Assembly: GCA_024234575.1 (NCBI GenBank)
Contig: JACKOB010000002.1
Location: forward strand, 1,364,001-1,428,000
DNA from: Hahellaceae bacterium
GTDB taxonomy: Bacteria; Pseudomonadota; Gammaproteobacteria; Pseudomonadales; Oleiphilaceae
DNA length: 64,000 nt
Direction: 5' to 3'
The notes below the pieces were generated by a model. That model was not told the DNA's origin, ran no database searches, and saw nothing but the letters and a program-made list of their open reading frames with translations. Positions 30,624 to 40,300 of the stretch are shown in pieces; the stretch's first letter is position 1, and each line of letters begins with the position of its first letter. The translations under genes and the position numbers were made by a program.

Positions 30624-32372
30624 ATGAGTGAGCCCAAAAAGAAGATCAGAATTGGTGATTTGTTGGTGCAAAGCGGACTGATTACCGAAGATCAGTTAAT
30701 GAATGCGTTACAAGAGCAAAAACGCAGTGGTCGGAAGCTTGGCAAGACCCTGATTGATATGGGGTATGTGGATGAGGACAAACTCCTTCACCTGTTATCT
30801 ACCCAGCTGGGCATCCCATTTATACAGCTGAGACATTACCAGTTTGATAATGAATTAGTTAAGCGGCTGCCAGAAACCCATGCGCGTCGATTTCGTGCCA
30901 TTGTACTCTCCGAGGAAAACGGTGAGCTGATGGTCGGTATGACAGACCCGATGGATATCTTTGCCTACGACGAACTGGTCAGGGTATTGAACCAGTCGAT
31001 TAGTCTTGCGGTTGTGCGGGAAAGCGAACTGCTGGATACACTGGATATGGTGTATCGTCGCACGGACGAAATTTCTCACTTTGCTGAAGAGCTTGAAGAT
31101 GAGCTGGGTGAGGATGCGTTTGATCTTGCTGACCTCACCACGACGGGTGACGACAGCGAAGCACCGGTAGTGAAGCTTCTGCAGTCAATATTTGAAGATG
31201 CTATCCAGTCCCGGGCATCAGACATCCATATCGAGCCGGACGAAACGGTGGTGCGTATTCGCCAGCGTATTGATGGTGTCTTGCAAGAACACGTCATGAA
31301 AGAAAAGCGCATCAATTCGGCGCTGGTGCTGCGGCTAAAACTGATGTCTGGTCTGAATATTTCAGAAAAACGAGTACCGCAGGATGGTCGCTTTAATATC
31401 CGTGTTAAGGGGCGAAGTATTGATGTGCGTGTATCGACGATGCCAGTGCAATATGGTGAGTCTGTGGTCATGCGTTTACTTGATCAGACAGATGGCATGC
31501 TTAATCTTGATGCGTCGGGAATGCCTGAAGACATAAAAAAACGTTTTCGTATTCTGGTTAGCCGTCCCCATGGCATGATCCTGGTTACAGGTCCAACAGG
31601 AAGTGGTAAAACGACGACGCTGTATGGCGCACTCAGCGAACTCAATAAGCCCGAGACAAAAATAATTACCGCCGAAGACCCGGTTGAGTATCGTCTTTCG
31701 CGGGTTACACAAGTGCAGATTAACAATAAAGTAGGGCTCAACTTTGCCACGGTATTACGCGCGGCATTGCGTCAAGACCCCGATATTATTCTGGTGGGCG
31801 AGATGCGAGATCAGGAAACCGCTGAAATTGGCTTACGGGCAGCGATGACGGGGCACCTTGTGTTATCGACACTGCATACTAACGACAGTATCAGTAGTGC
31901 CATGCGATTAGTTGATATGGGGGCAGAAAGCTACCTGGTGGCAAGTGCATTGCTTGGCATTTTGGCACAGCGACTAATTCGTAAAAACTGTGAAAACTGC
32001 AAGCAGCCCTATACACCAACAGAGCAGGAAAAGGTCTGGCTACGGGCGATGAATCCTCACGGAGGCGCGCATGGGGCTGACTCGTTTGTAAAAGGCAAAG
32101 GCTGTTACCAGTGCAGTAACACCGGCTATAAAGGGCGAATGGGCGTGTACGAGTTATTGGAGATGAATGAGCAGATGCTGGATGGTTTGCGTCGTAATGA
32201 CACGGCTGCCTTTACTGCTGCTGCCCGCAAGAGCAAAACTTATAAACCGCTGGAATTGTGCGCCCTGGACTTCGCTCGGCAAGGGTTAACTACCCTGGAT
32301 GAAGTTTTCCGTCTATCGGCAACGCTGGACGAACACCATCCCAGCGAGTCGGAAAAGCTGACGCTTGCTTAG
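30624..32372 (+). CDS. mshE: MSHA pilus assembly ATPase MshE
   Basis: MshE (582 aa) is the GspE/PilB-type ATPase that powers pilus extension. Two MshEN repeats are at the start: RIGDLLVQSGLITEDQL near residue 9 and KLGKTLIDMGYVDEDKL near 34, the kind known to bind cyclic di-GMP. Walker A GPTGSGKTTT near 322, the Asp-box EDPVEYR and the His-box STLHTND are present. A zinc cluster CENC...CYQC is near 452-496. It starts 58 bases after mshN. Confidence 0.95.
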   Translation: MSEPKKKIRIGDLLVQSGLITEDQLMNALQEQKRSGRKLGKTLIDMGYVDEDKLLHLLSTQLGIPFIQLRHYQFDNELVKRLPETHARRFRAIVLSEENGELMVGMTDPMDIFAYDELVRVLNQSISLAVVRESELLDTLDMVYRRTDEISHFAEELEDELGEDAFDLADLTTTGDDSEAPVVKLLQSIFEDAIQSRASDIHIEPDETVVRIRQRIDGVLQEHVMKEKRINSALVLRLKLMSGLNISEKRVPQDGRFNIRVKGRSIDVRVSTMPVQYGESVVMRLLDQTDGMLNLDASGMPEDIKKRFRILVSRPHGMILVTGPTGSGKTTTLYGALSELNKPETKIITAEDPVEYRLSRVTQVQINNKVGLNFATVLRAALRQDPDIILVGEMRDQETAEIGLRAAMTGHLVLSTLHTNDSISSAMRLVDMGAESYLVASALLGILAQRLIRKNCENCKQPYTPTEQEKVWLRAMNPHGGAHGADSFVKGKGCYQCSNTGYKGRMGVYELLEMNEQMLDGLRRNDTAAFTAAARKSKTYKPLELCALDFARQGLTTLDEVFRLSATLDEHHPSESEKLTLA

Positions 32373-32424
32373 TCTGGGTTAGCGGCAGGTTAAGGGTGCG
32401 TAGTAATGATGGGATGCCACACCC

Positions 32425-32454
32425 TGCAGGTAGTAAACGTGCAGGTAGTAAAAG
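32425..32454 (+). repeat. 15-base tandem duplication between mshE and mshG
   Basis: The sequence TGCAGGTAGTAAA occurs twice, spaced 15 bases apart, in the 101-base spacer before mshG. It lies upstream of the mshG binding site GTTAAGGT. No function is evident; it looks like a recent slippage duplication. Confidence 0.75.
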
Positions 32455-32473
32455 AGACGAGTTAAGGTAATTC

Positions 32474-33703
32474 ATGGCGACATTTGCTTATAAAGGGCGT
32501 AACACAAAAGGCGTCTCGGTTTCGGGTCAGGTACAGGCCGTAAGCCGGGATGCCGCCGCCAGTGATCTCTTAAAACAGGGGGTGACGCCGCTGTCTGTGG
32601 TCGAGCAGGCCGAAAGCTACGATATCTTCGCCGAATTAAAGAAGTCTAAATACTTTAAAAAGAAAATTACCCTGGATGAACTGCTCATTTTTTCGCGGCA
32701 GATGAATGCACTTACACGCTCTGGTATTCCCATTATTCGTGCCATGAAAGGGTTGAGTGATTCGACCCGTTCAGAGACCTTAAAAGAGGTGTTGAATGAT
32801 GTCTCGCACCGGCTTGAGTCAGGGGTAAATTTGGCAACTTCCATGCAGTCCCACCCCGAGGTTTTTAATGACTTATACGTCAGTATGATTCACGTGGGAG
32901 AGAACACAGGTCAGCTGGAAGATGCCTTTGCCCAGCTAGCAATAGCCGTCGAGTTAGAGCGGGAGACACGCAAGCGAATCAAACAGGCGACACGCTATCC
33001 CACCATCGTTATCTGCGCCTTGATAGCGGCGCTTTTGGTCGTAAATATCTTTGTGATACCCAAATTTGCCTCGGTTTTTGCCAAGTTTGGTGCAGACTTG
33101 CCAATTTTTACCAAAATACTGGTAGCAACCTCTAACTTCTTTCTCGATTACTGGTGGGTAATGCTCGCGGGTGTTATTGGTGCCATCTACGGCTTTATCG
33201 CCTGGAAAAAAACCGACCGGGGACGGTATATCTGGGATCAGAAAAAGATGAAGATTCCTATTATCGGCATCGTGTTCGAGCTTATCACTTTGTCGCGATT
33301 TTCCCGCAATTTCTCGATGATGCTGGCGGCGGGTATGCCTATTACTCATGCGTTGGCCATCTCTGCCGAGGCGGTGAACAATCGTTATATTGGCCGACAT
33401 GTCTTGGATATGAAGGTGGGTATCGAGCGGGGAGATAGTCTGATACGTACCGCCAATGCAACCGGCATGTTTACGCCTTTGGTGTTACAAATGATGGCGG
33501 TGGGGGAAGAAACAGGCCAAATTGATAAACTTTTATTGGATGTGGCTAATTTTTATGATGAAGAGGTCGATTACAACCTCAAGAGACTGGCAGAGTCAAT
33601 CGAGCCTATTTTGATTGCGGCAATGGGGGGGATGGTGCTAATCCTTGCGCTGGGTGTGTTCTTGCCAATTTGGGATTTGGGTCGGGCTGCGTTAGGAAAA
33701 TAA
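32474..33703 (+). CDS. mshG: MSHA pilus platform protein MshG (PilC-like)
   Basis: MshG (409 aa) is the inner-membrane platform protein of GspF/PilC type. It contains two T2SSF domains, the first around residues 72-195 with FSRQMNALTRSGIPIIRAM, the second around 275-397 with FSRNFSMMLAAGMPITHAL, and three long membrane helices. It works with MshE to insert pilin subunits. A G7 run lies near its 3' end (33625-33631). In Vibrio mshF follows; here the next 217 bases hold no such gene. Confidence 0.94.
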   Translation: MATFAYKGRNTKGVSVSGQVQAVSRDAAASDLLKQGVTPLSVVEQAESYDIFAELKKSKYFKKKITLDELLIFSRQMNALTRSGIPIIRAMKGLSDSTRSETLKEVLNDVSHRLESGVNLATSMQSHPEVFNDLYVSMIHVGENTGQLEDAFAQLAIAVELERETRKRIKQATRYPTIVICALIAALLVVNIFVIPKFASVFAKFGADLPIFTKILVATSNFFLDYWWVMLAGVIGAIYGFIAWKKTDRGRYIWDQKKMKIPIIGIVFELITLSRFSRNFSMMLAAGMPITHALAISAEAVNNRYIGRHVLDMKVGIERGDSLIRTANATGMFTPLVLQMMAVGEETGQIDKLLLDVANFYDEEVDYNLKRLAESIEPILIAAMGGMVLILALGVFLPIWDLGRAALGK

Positions 33704-33920
33704 CGCTACCTCTGGGCTGCCAAATTGAAAAGAATTGTAAATATGAATGTGATTGAGTGGCCTAATCCGCAATGGGTGGACTATAGTGATAATTAGCGGG
33801 GAGTTGTCGGTTTCATCTTTAGCGCGAAGCAGGTTTGCCTTTTGGTTAAGCCTTTCGCCACAGACACCTGACGGATTATAAATCGGATTTTTATTGGTAT
33901 TTGGCAAACAGGAATAATCG
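33704..33920 (+). other. Spacer between mshG and mshB
   Basis: This is non-coding as far as I can see. Its only small frame starts at the ATG at 33742 and encodes 16 residues. No hairpin with a T-run and no sigma-54 pattern were found. The position is where mshF sits in Vibrio, but nothing here resembles a membrane protein gene. Confidence 0.5.
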
Positions 33921-34445
33921 TTGAGAACAACCAGGTTAGATTCACGAAACAATAAAAAGCAGCGCGGTTTTACGCTGATCGAGCTTGTGGTGGTAATTTT
34001 GGTGCTGGGCATATTGGCAGCAACCGCTCTGCCGCGCTTTGCTGAAATAGCCGATGAAGCCCATAACTCTGCCATACAAGGGGCCAGCGGGGCTTATGCC
34101 GCAGCGGTAGTGTTAGTTCGCTCACAGTGGTTGGCAATTGGTGCCTCTGGCGCAACGACCAACCTGCGGGGCTTTGGCAGAGAGGTTGTTGACGTCAGTG
34201 TAGATGGTTGGCCGACAGGCATAAATGGTAATACTAACCCCGCGGGAATGACCGGCGCAGAGTGCTTGGGGTTGTGGGCAGAATTATTGATGGCCAATGC
34301 ACCGTCCGCTGGAACCAGCACGGGCAGCGACTATCTGGTAACAGTGAACGGTGGCGATTGCCGCTATACTTATCAGCTTAATGCGCTAAACAGTTATATC
34401 CAATATGACCCGGGAACGGGCGAAGTCGTACATGTCATTAACTGA
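33921..34445 (+). CDS. mshB: MSHA minor pilin MshB-like
   Basis: This 174-residue prepilin has a basic leader, then the cleavage site QRG followed by FTLIELVVVILVLGILAATALPRF, with Glu at +5. The mature protein is about 158 aa and has two cysteines near residues 114 and 149 that could form a loop. The start is TTG with AGGAAT about 7 bases upstream. It lies just before the major pilin gene, as MshB does in Vibrio. The name rests on position as much as sequence. Confidence 0.82.
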   Translation: MRTTRLDSRNNKKQRGFTLIELVVVILVLGILAATALPRFAEIADEAHNSAIQGASGAYAAAVVLVRSQWLAIGASGATTNLRGFGREVVDVSVDGWPTGINGNTNPAGMTGAECLGLWAELLMANAPSAGTSTGSDYLVTVNGGDCRYTYQLNALNSYIQYDPGTGEVVHVIN

Positions 34446-34510
34446 TCATTTTGATCATTTATCACTTACCCGGAAGGGGCCCTGTCATGGGGATCGGAGG
34501 AAATAGTAGA

Positions 34511-34966
34511 ATGAAAAAGCAACAAGCAGGTTTTACGTTGATCGAACTGATCATGGTTATTGTTATCTTGGGTATTTTGTCGGCCTTTGCACTGCCAAGG
34601 TTTGCGGATTTAGGTGGGGAGGCGAGAGTTGCCGCGATTCAGGGGGCTGCTGGTTCGATTAAGTCCGCATCGGCTATTGCCCATTCTAAGTTTTTAGCTG
34701 CGGGAAGTGTGACGGGTAGTATTAGTCTTGAGGGTCTTTCTATTACGATGGCGAACGGCTATCCCACAGCAGATGCAGCGGGTATTTTGGCTGCGGCGCA
34801 AATTGCTGCTGCAGACTTTACTATAGTGGCGGGTTCCCCAGTTACAGTACGGGCCAAAGGTGCTTCAACCCCAGCTGGTTGTCAGGTTACTTATGCTGCT
34901 GCGGCTAGCGCAGGCGCTTCGCCTACAATCACCGTGACAGCTGCTGCCGGTTCTACTGGCTGTTAA
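34511..34966 (+). CDS. mshA: MSHA major pilin MshA
   Basis: MshA (151 aa) has leader MKKQQAG, then FTLIELIMVIVILGILSAFALPRF with Glu+5. The mature domain is very rich in alanine and serine and has two cysteines near the C-terminus (PAGCQ and the last residue) forming the usual disulfide region. I choose the ATG of MKKQQAG, with GGAGG 10 bases upstream. A strong hairpin follows it, fitting a gene that must be expressed above its neighbours. Confidence 0.87.
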   Translation: MKKQQAGFTLIELIMVIVILGILSAFALPRFADLGGEARVAAIQGAAGSIKSASAIAHSKFLAAGSVTGSISLEGLSITMANGYPTADAAGILAAAQIAAADFTIVAGSPVTVRAKGASTPAGCQVTYAAAASAGASPTITVTAAAGSTGC

Positions 34967-34986
34967 TGCAAGCATTGGTTCACGAG

Positions 34987-35009
34987 GAGAAACGCCTTTG
35001 GCGTTTCTC
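34987..35009 (+). promoter_or_regulatory. Ten-pair hairpin between mshA and mshC
   Basis: GAGAAACGCC, loop TTT, GGCGTTTCTC forms a perfect stem 20 bases after the mshA stop. There is no T-run, so it is not a normal terminator. GAGGAG (34984-34989) lies at the base of its left arm and the ATG of mshC lies 6 bases after its right arm. It could protect the mshA mRNA end and shape the mshC start. Confidence 0.75.
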
Positions 35010-35471
35010 TGGCTTATGAAATACAACAATTCAGGTTTTTCTCTCGTAGAGTTGGTGATGGTGCTGGTTGTCGTTGGCATTCTCTCCGTTTCGGCCATGG
35101 GTTTATTTGCCTCCAAGAGTGACTTCTCTGCTTCACTGGCCAAAGATCAATTAATCTCTTCTGTTCATTTAGCCCAGCAGCGGGCGTTAGCATCCCATAC
35201 GACCAACCCCGTCATGCTTGATATTACGCAAACAAGCAAAGAATGGATATTTACCGTGCGCCAGGGAACGGTATCATCGAATAGTCAAACAGCGGAGCAC
35301 GCTGGTGCCAATTTAACCATTGCCGGTTTGAGCTTGCCCGCCAGTATTGAGTTTTCTCAATCCGGCAGTCTGGCCTCCGGTGGCGATTTATCCGTAACTT
35401 TTACGGGCGAAACATCCCATACTGTATGTATTAGCAGCGCCGGCTTTGCCTTCCCCACGGCCTGTCCTTGA
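34998..35471 (+). CDS. mshC: MSHA minor pilin MshC-like
   Basis: This prepilin has NNSG followed by FSLVELVMVLVVVGILSVSAMGLF and a C-terminal VCISSAGFAFPTACP with two cysteines. The start is uncertain. TTG at 34998 (157 aa) lies in the hairpin loop, 8 bases after GAGGAG. ATG at 35016 (151 aa, leader MKYNNSG) gives a more typical leader but has that site only if the hairpin is folded. It resembles a GspH/FimT-like minor pilin. Confidence 0.8.
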   Translation: MAFLWLMKYNNSGFSLVELVMVLVVVGILSVSAMGLFASKSDFSASLAKDQLISSVHLAQQRALASHTTNPVMLDITQTSKEWIFTVRQGTVSSNSQTAEHAGANLTIAGLSLPASIEFSQSGSLASGGDLSVTFTGETSHTVCISSAGFAFPTACP

Positions 35472-35482
35472 AGGGTACGAGT

Positions 35483-36019
35483 ATGAAAAACAGAACCCGT
35501 ACTGCATTACAAAAAGGTGTCACACTCGTAGAGATGGTGATCACTATCGTGATAATCAGTATTGCCCTTATTGCGGTTATTAACGCTTTTTCTGGCACCG
35601 CAGGGCGCAGCGCTGACCCTTTATGGGAGTTCAAAACACTAAAGCTGGCGCAACTGTATATGGATGAAATTTTATCCAAGCCCTACGACGAGAGTACGCC
35701 AGTAGGTGGTGTGCCATCTTCTACCGCGGTGAATTGCAGCGGATTAGGACCGGATGGCGAAAGCCGCGATACCTATGATGATGTGGACGACTACATTACC
35801 GCTGGTGCCATTGCACCCGATATTATCAATGCTGCCGGCATTTCGATGGACGGTACTTACGATGATTACTTAATCACTATTGCCGTTGTATGCGCTGGCA
35901 CCGAGTTGGGGTTAGCGAATAACGCGTTTGCCAAGCGTATTTCCCTCACCATTGATCCGCCGGCCTGGGTGACTAATGGGACAACCATGCGATTTTCGGT
36001 CTATCGGGGTAATTTCTGA
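35483..36019 (+). CDS. mshD: MSHA minor pilin MshD-like
   Basis: This 178-residue prepilin has a leader ending LQKG and then VTLVEMVITIVIISIALIAV. The +1 residue is valine instead of phenylalanine, as in several PilV/MshD proteins. The chosen ATG has AAGGG 7 bases upstream. The mature part includes an aspartate-rich stretch, YDDVDDY. It overlaps mshO by one base. Confidence 0.85.
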   Translation: MKNRTRTALQKGVTLVEMVITIVIISIALIAVINAFSGTAGRSADPLWEFKTLKLAQLYMDEILSKPYDESTPVGGVPSSTAVNCSGLGPDGESRDTYDDVDDYITAGAIAPDIINAAGISMDGTYDDYLITIAVVCAGTELGLANNAFAKRISLTIDPPAWVTNGTTMRFSVYRGNF

Positions 36020-36786
36020 TGCGCCGGCACCAGTCTCGCGGTTTTACGCTTATCGAGCTCATTATGGTTATCGTTATATCGTCGGTACTGGCGGTAGGGG
36101 TGGTGCAGTTTATCGTCAACTCGATGCAAGGTGTGGTCGACACAGCGGGCAGACAACAAGCAGCTATTGCAGGTAGTTTGGCCGCCGAGCGTATTAGTCG
36201 AGAGGTGAGGCAGGCATTGCCAAACAGCGTGCGCGTGTTTGGAGCCACCAATAATTGCGTCGAGTTCGTGCCGGTACTGGCCGCTTCAAGATACCTGCAA
36301 GATGTTGCGGCGTTGAACACAACTACGTGGGATGTTATCTCACCGGGCGCGATCACCGGCTTCGTTGCCGTCTACCCGATAGCCGAGTCGGTTGTATACC
36401 CCAATGGGACGAGTACGGCAATTACGCCTGCAACCGTTGCTTTTGCTGGTGGCAATACGGTAACGGTGAACCTGGGTGGGCAGACGTTTCCTTCAGACTC
36501 TCCCCAGCGCCGATTCTTTGTTGTGGGGCAGCCTGTAAGTTTTTGTGGTGATCCGTCCGGTTTTATCTATCGCTATTCTGGTTATGGTTTTGATGCGGTG
36601 GCCGGATCGTCCATTGCCTCCGGTACAAAAAAAACCTTCGTCAATGGTGTTAACTCGTTGATGTTTAGTTATGCCCCATCGACACTGACTCGTAACGGTG
36701 TGCTAACGTTTCGTCTGGTTTTTGCCAATGCCGCAGGCGAACAAATGCTATTAAATCAGCAGGTGCAGGTGAGAAATGTTCCATAG
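36019..36786 (+). CDS. mshO: MSHA minor pilin MshO
   Basis: MshO (255 aa) is a large GspJ/PilW-like prepilin. Its leader RRHQSRG is followed by FTLIELIMVIVISSVLAVGVVQF. The globular part has AAERISREVRQALPNSVRV, a family hallmark. It starts on the last base of mshD and overlaps mshP by 11 bases, so these genes are translated together. It probably helps prime pilus assembly. Confidence 0.88.
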   Translation: MRRHQSRGFTLIELIMVIVISSVLAVGVVQFIVNSMQGVVDTAGRQQAAIAGSLAAERISREVRQALPNSVRVFGATNNCVEFVPVLAASRYLQDVAALNTTTWDVISPGAITGFVAVYPIAESVVYPNGTSTAITPATVAFAGGNTVTVNLGGQTFPSDSPQRRFFVVGQPVSFCGDPSGFIYRYSGYGFDAVAGSSIASGTKKTFVNGVNSLMFSYAPSTLTRNGVLTFRLVFANAAGEQMLLNQQVQVRNVP

Positions 36787-37228
36787 ACTGAGACCGATGC
36801 AAGCATTTGGCCGACAGGCCGGCTTAGGGCTGCCTGCCGCAATTTTCGTTATCGTTGTGCTGGCGCTGGTTGTCTTGGCACTGGCTAATCTCGAAGAGCG
36901 TACGGGTGAGTCTTTGGGGCAGGATGTGCAGTCAAGTCATGCTTTTTGGGCCGCTGAAAGCGGTGCCCAGGCGGGGTTGTCTGTCTTATTCCCCCCGGGG
37001 GGAACGCCAGCAAGTTGTGGTAATGCCTATTTTGGGGCATCCACTGCACACACCATACCCTCAGCAGCACAAGGGTTGGCTGGCTGCACGTTTACGGTAA
37101 CCTGTAGCGTGCAAACCGACACGGCAGGAAACAACTATTTCACTTTGCGCAGTACGGGCGTGTGCGGTAGCGGCATCGACCGGGCGGAACGAGTGGTTGA
37201 AGTCGGTGCCCGAGACGTTGTGCCTTGA
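36776..37228 (+). CDS. mshP: MSHA biogenesis protein MshP (PilX-like)
   Basis: MshP (150 aa) has a basic start and a single hydrophobic segment, LGLPAAIFVIVVLALVVLAL, without the +5 glutamate of true pilins, as in PilX/MshP proteins. WAAESGAQAGL follows, another family trait. Four cysteines are in the mature part. A perfect C6G6 palindrome lies within the gene. Confidence 0.85.
   Translation: MFHRLRPMQAFGRQAGLGLPAAIFVIVVLALVVLALANLEERTGESLGQDVQSSHAFWAAESGAQAGLSVLFPPGGTPASCGNAYFGASTAHTIPSAAQGLAGCTFTVTCSVQTDTAGNNYFTLRSTGVCGSGIDRAERVVEVGARDVVP
36989..37004 (+). repeat. Perfect palindrome with C6G6 core in mshP
   Basis: TTCCCCCCGGGGGGAA is fully self-complementary and encodes FPPGG of MshP. Such GC homopolymer palindromes are prone to slippage and polymerase stalling. 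No repeat of it was seen elsewhere in the window. Confidence 0.9.
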
Positions 37229-37397
37229 TATAACTTCACTAAAAGATAACAGAATCGCCACTGAAGATTGCCTTTGACTATGTTAACTAATGAAGTAGTA
37301 ACAAAACTGTTGTTTCAAATTCACCCCGGCACGCCAGGTGCTGGTTTCGGTTTCGACCTTCACAGGTAAGGGGCAGGTAGATCGTGGAGCGTTTTTG

Positions 37398-40300
37398 GTG
37401 ATAGCACGAATGTTAAAAATTATGCTTTTAACGCTACTTATGCTGGCGGGGAGTAGTCATGCCGTCACTTACGATTATGCCAATCGCACGCAGGGTGTTA
37501 ATGTTTTTGCCTACCGCGGAGATTCCTCGACGGTTGTCCCTTCGAATAGCACCACACCCTCGAGTCAGCTTACTAATATTCAATACGACAATATTGAGGT
37601 GCAGGATGGCAATGAACATCAGGTAGATGCTTCATCCAACAATAATCACCCGCAAATGCGTTTTGTGATTAGGATCGATGAAAGCGAGACCACAGTGACT
37701 GCGCTAACTCCTTTATGGCGTGGACGAGGTGTTAATAGTAGTAATGGTCGTGACAATGGCGCTCTTCTTTATATATTTAATTACGCGACCGGTGCCTATC
37801 AACAGTTGGTAGACGGTGGTGACACTGAAAATACAGTAAATTTATCTACAACGCTTAGCGCTAACTTAGTTAATTATATTGATGAAACAAGCGGTAATGC
37901 AGTCACCTTTTACGTGGTAAGCAGAGACAAGCGAACAGGAAACAAAAGCAATAGTTTATACACAGATTATTTTAAGCTGGATGTGACTGCTGCCCCTGCT
38001 TTACCAGCAGTAACTGATGCAGGTGGTGCCTGTGTAGCTGAGAATATCGTTGTCGTTAAGTTTGCTGCGGATGCTAACCCTGTCGAACAAGCCAAGCTAA
38101 GCAACTATGGCATTAACAATGGTGCCGCTATTACGGGGGTGGTGGTACAGGACAGTAAAACCAGTATTCTTACTGTGAATGCTCTCGATCCGGCGCTTAA
38201 CTACACCATCACTGCCGGAACGCAATCGGCAGCAGTAAGAACCTCAGGCGCTTTGGGCAGTTATTACGATCAGCGAAGTGGCAGCGGGGGCGCTAAAGTT
38301 AACCCCCAGGCGGGTATTTTTACTGGTACGCGCTTTTACTCGCAAGACCCGCAAATAAACTTTAGCTGGAATAATGCCACTCCTGCGCCTTTTCCCCAAA
38401 TCAGCGGCAATGGCGATAAGTTTAGTATTCGCTGGGATGCTTATCTGGTGCCTGCAGCGGCAGGGACTTATAACTTTCGCACCTATTCGGATGATGGTAT
38501 CAGGGTTTATTTAAATGGTGCCCATATCATTACTACAGAGTGGAATGATCATGGCCCTCGCTATTCTTCGGCATCTGCCGGGGTAGACCTTAATGCAGGC
38601 CAGGCTTACCTCTTGAAAGTGGAGCATTACGAAAATGGTGGCAGAGCCTATGCGCAGCTAGAGTGGAGGCGTAATGGTGGTGCCTGGCAAAACGTCCCTA
38701 CAGGAAACTTGTCTAGTTGTGCTGTACCGCTGCCGAATGCCTCGGTTGATGATGTGACGGTTGCTGCAGGCAGTACCGCTGATTTTACCGTTACCCTGGA
38801 TGCCGCTGCGACGGCAGATGTGGTCATCTCTTATAGCACCAGTGATGACACTGCCGTAGCGGGAACAGACTACACGGCGGCGACGGGCTCGGTTACGATT
38901 CCCGCAGGGCAGACCACAGCAACTATTTCAATTGCTACGTTAAATGGTGGTCAGGTAGCGGATGTAAAGTTTCAGCTAAATATCACCTCATCTGGTGTAT
39001 CTGTTACTGATGGCACAGGTGTTGGAACAATAACACCTTCGGGAGCTCCTTCAGGTAATCTGACGGGAAAACTAAATGTTGATAATCGATTTTCTGCCTA
39101 TATCTCCACCAGCGATAGCCTTCAGGGGGTATTGATAGGATCGGGTAACGACTGGCCGACAACCGTATCTTTGGCGGCTAGCTTGGTTGCCGGACAGGAT
39201 TATTACTTGCATATATTCGCTGAGGATTTAGGTGGTGTGGCGGGGTTTCTCGGTGATTTTGCGCTTGCTGGTGGCACACATTTATTTGAAAACGGCGCAA
39301 CGAGCTTAACCACTAATACGAGTGATTGGCGTGTCAGCAAAACTGGGTGGTCGGGGTATGTGCCTGCCAGTGGTTATGGTCTAAACGGAGTCGCGCCTTG
39401 GGGGGTTCGGCCCGCTGTAGATGCCAATGCAACCTGGATTTGGTCGGCAGATAATAATGCCGATAACATCAACTATTTCACAACAAAAATAACTGCAATT
39501 TCTAACTCGACATTTCTGCATTTTGCTTTTGAGCAAGAAGAGTTTAGTGGCGGTGGAGTGGTGATTGAAGATTACTCGAAAAATGGTAATAACGGGGTTA
39601 CCGTGGGCAATGTCGAATCCACCACAGAAGGCAAGGTCTGTAGCGGTGCGATCATAGGGGATAATAATTCTCATAGTATTATTGATGGTATTAATTCTGG
39701 CGTTGATCTTGATAGTGCAATTGGAAACGCCGGTACCATTATGTTTTGGTACAAGGCTAAAGAGGCATGGAACGGCAGTGGCGATCGCACATTGATGGAT
39801 GCGTCTGCGGGCAATAAATATTTTTTCCTTAGCAAAATGAATAACGGTTCACTGCGTTTTTGGTTAGAAGATTCTGCGGATCGTGATTTTCAATATAACA
39901 CGGCAGCCTTTGGGTTTGGTGCCGATACATGGGTGCACCTGGCCGTAACCTGGGACATGGGTGCAAATTCGATGAAGGTTTATGTCAACGGTGCAGAAGC
40001 TCTCAATCGCACGATGAATAGCACCGGGCAAATCGGCAATTTGGGTAATTTAATCTTTGGTGACAATTCTTCCACTACCTATAAGATTGCACCGGGAAGT
40101 TCGGCAAACGGCACCTATGACGATATTCGTATCGACTCATCTGTTTTAAATATCGGCCAGATAGCCATATTGATGGCAAAGACATTCCCTTGCTCTGGTA
40201 TTGATGATGTGACCGTAGCTGCAGGCGAAAAAGCTGAATTTACCGTGACTTTAGGTGAGCCCGCCACATCGAATGTCGTTATTTCCTATATGACGCGTGA

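Noticed and set aside
33742..33792. 16-codon frame in the mshG-mshB spacer, considered as an mshF remnant
   Set aside because: Too short and not hydrophobic, whereas MshF is a membrane protein.
33880..33920. Sigma-54 promoter before mshB (TTGGTATTTGGCAAAC)
   Set aside because: The GG and GC pairs are not at the required -24/-12 spacing.
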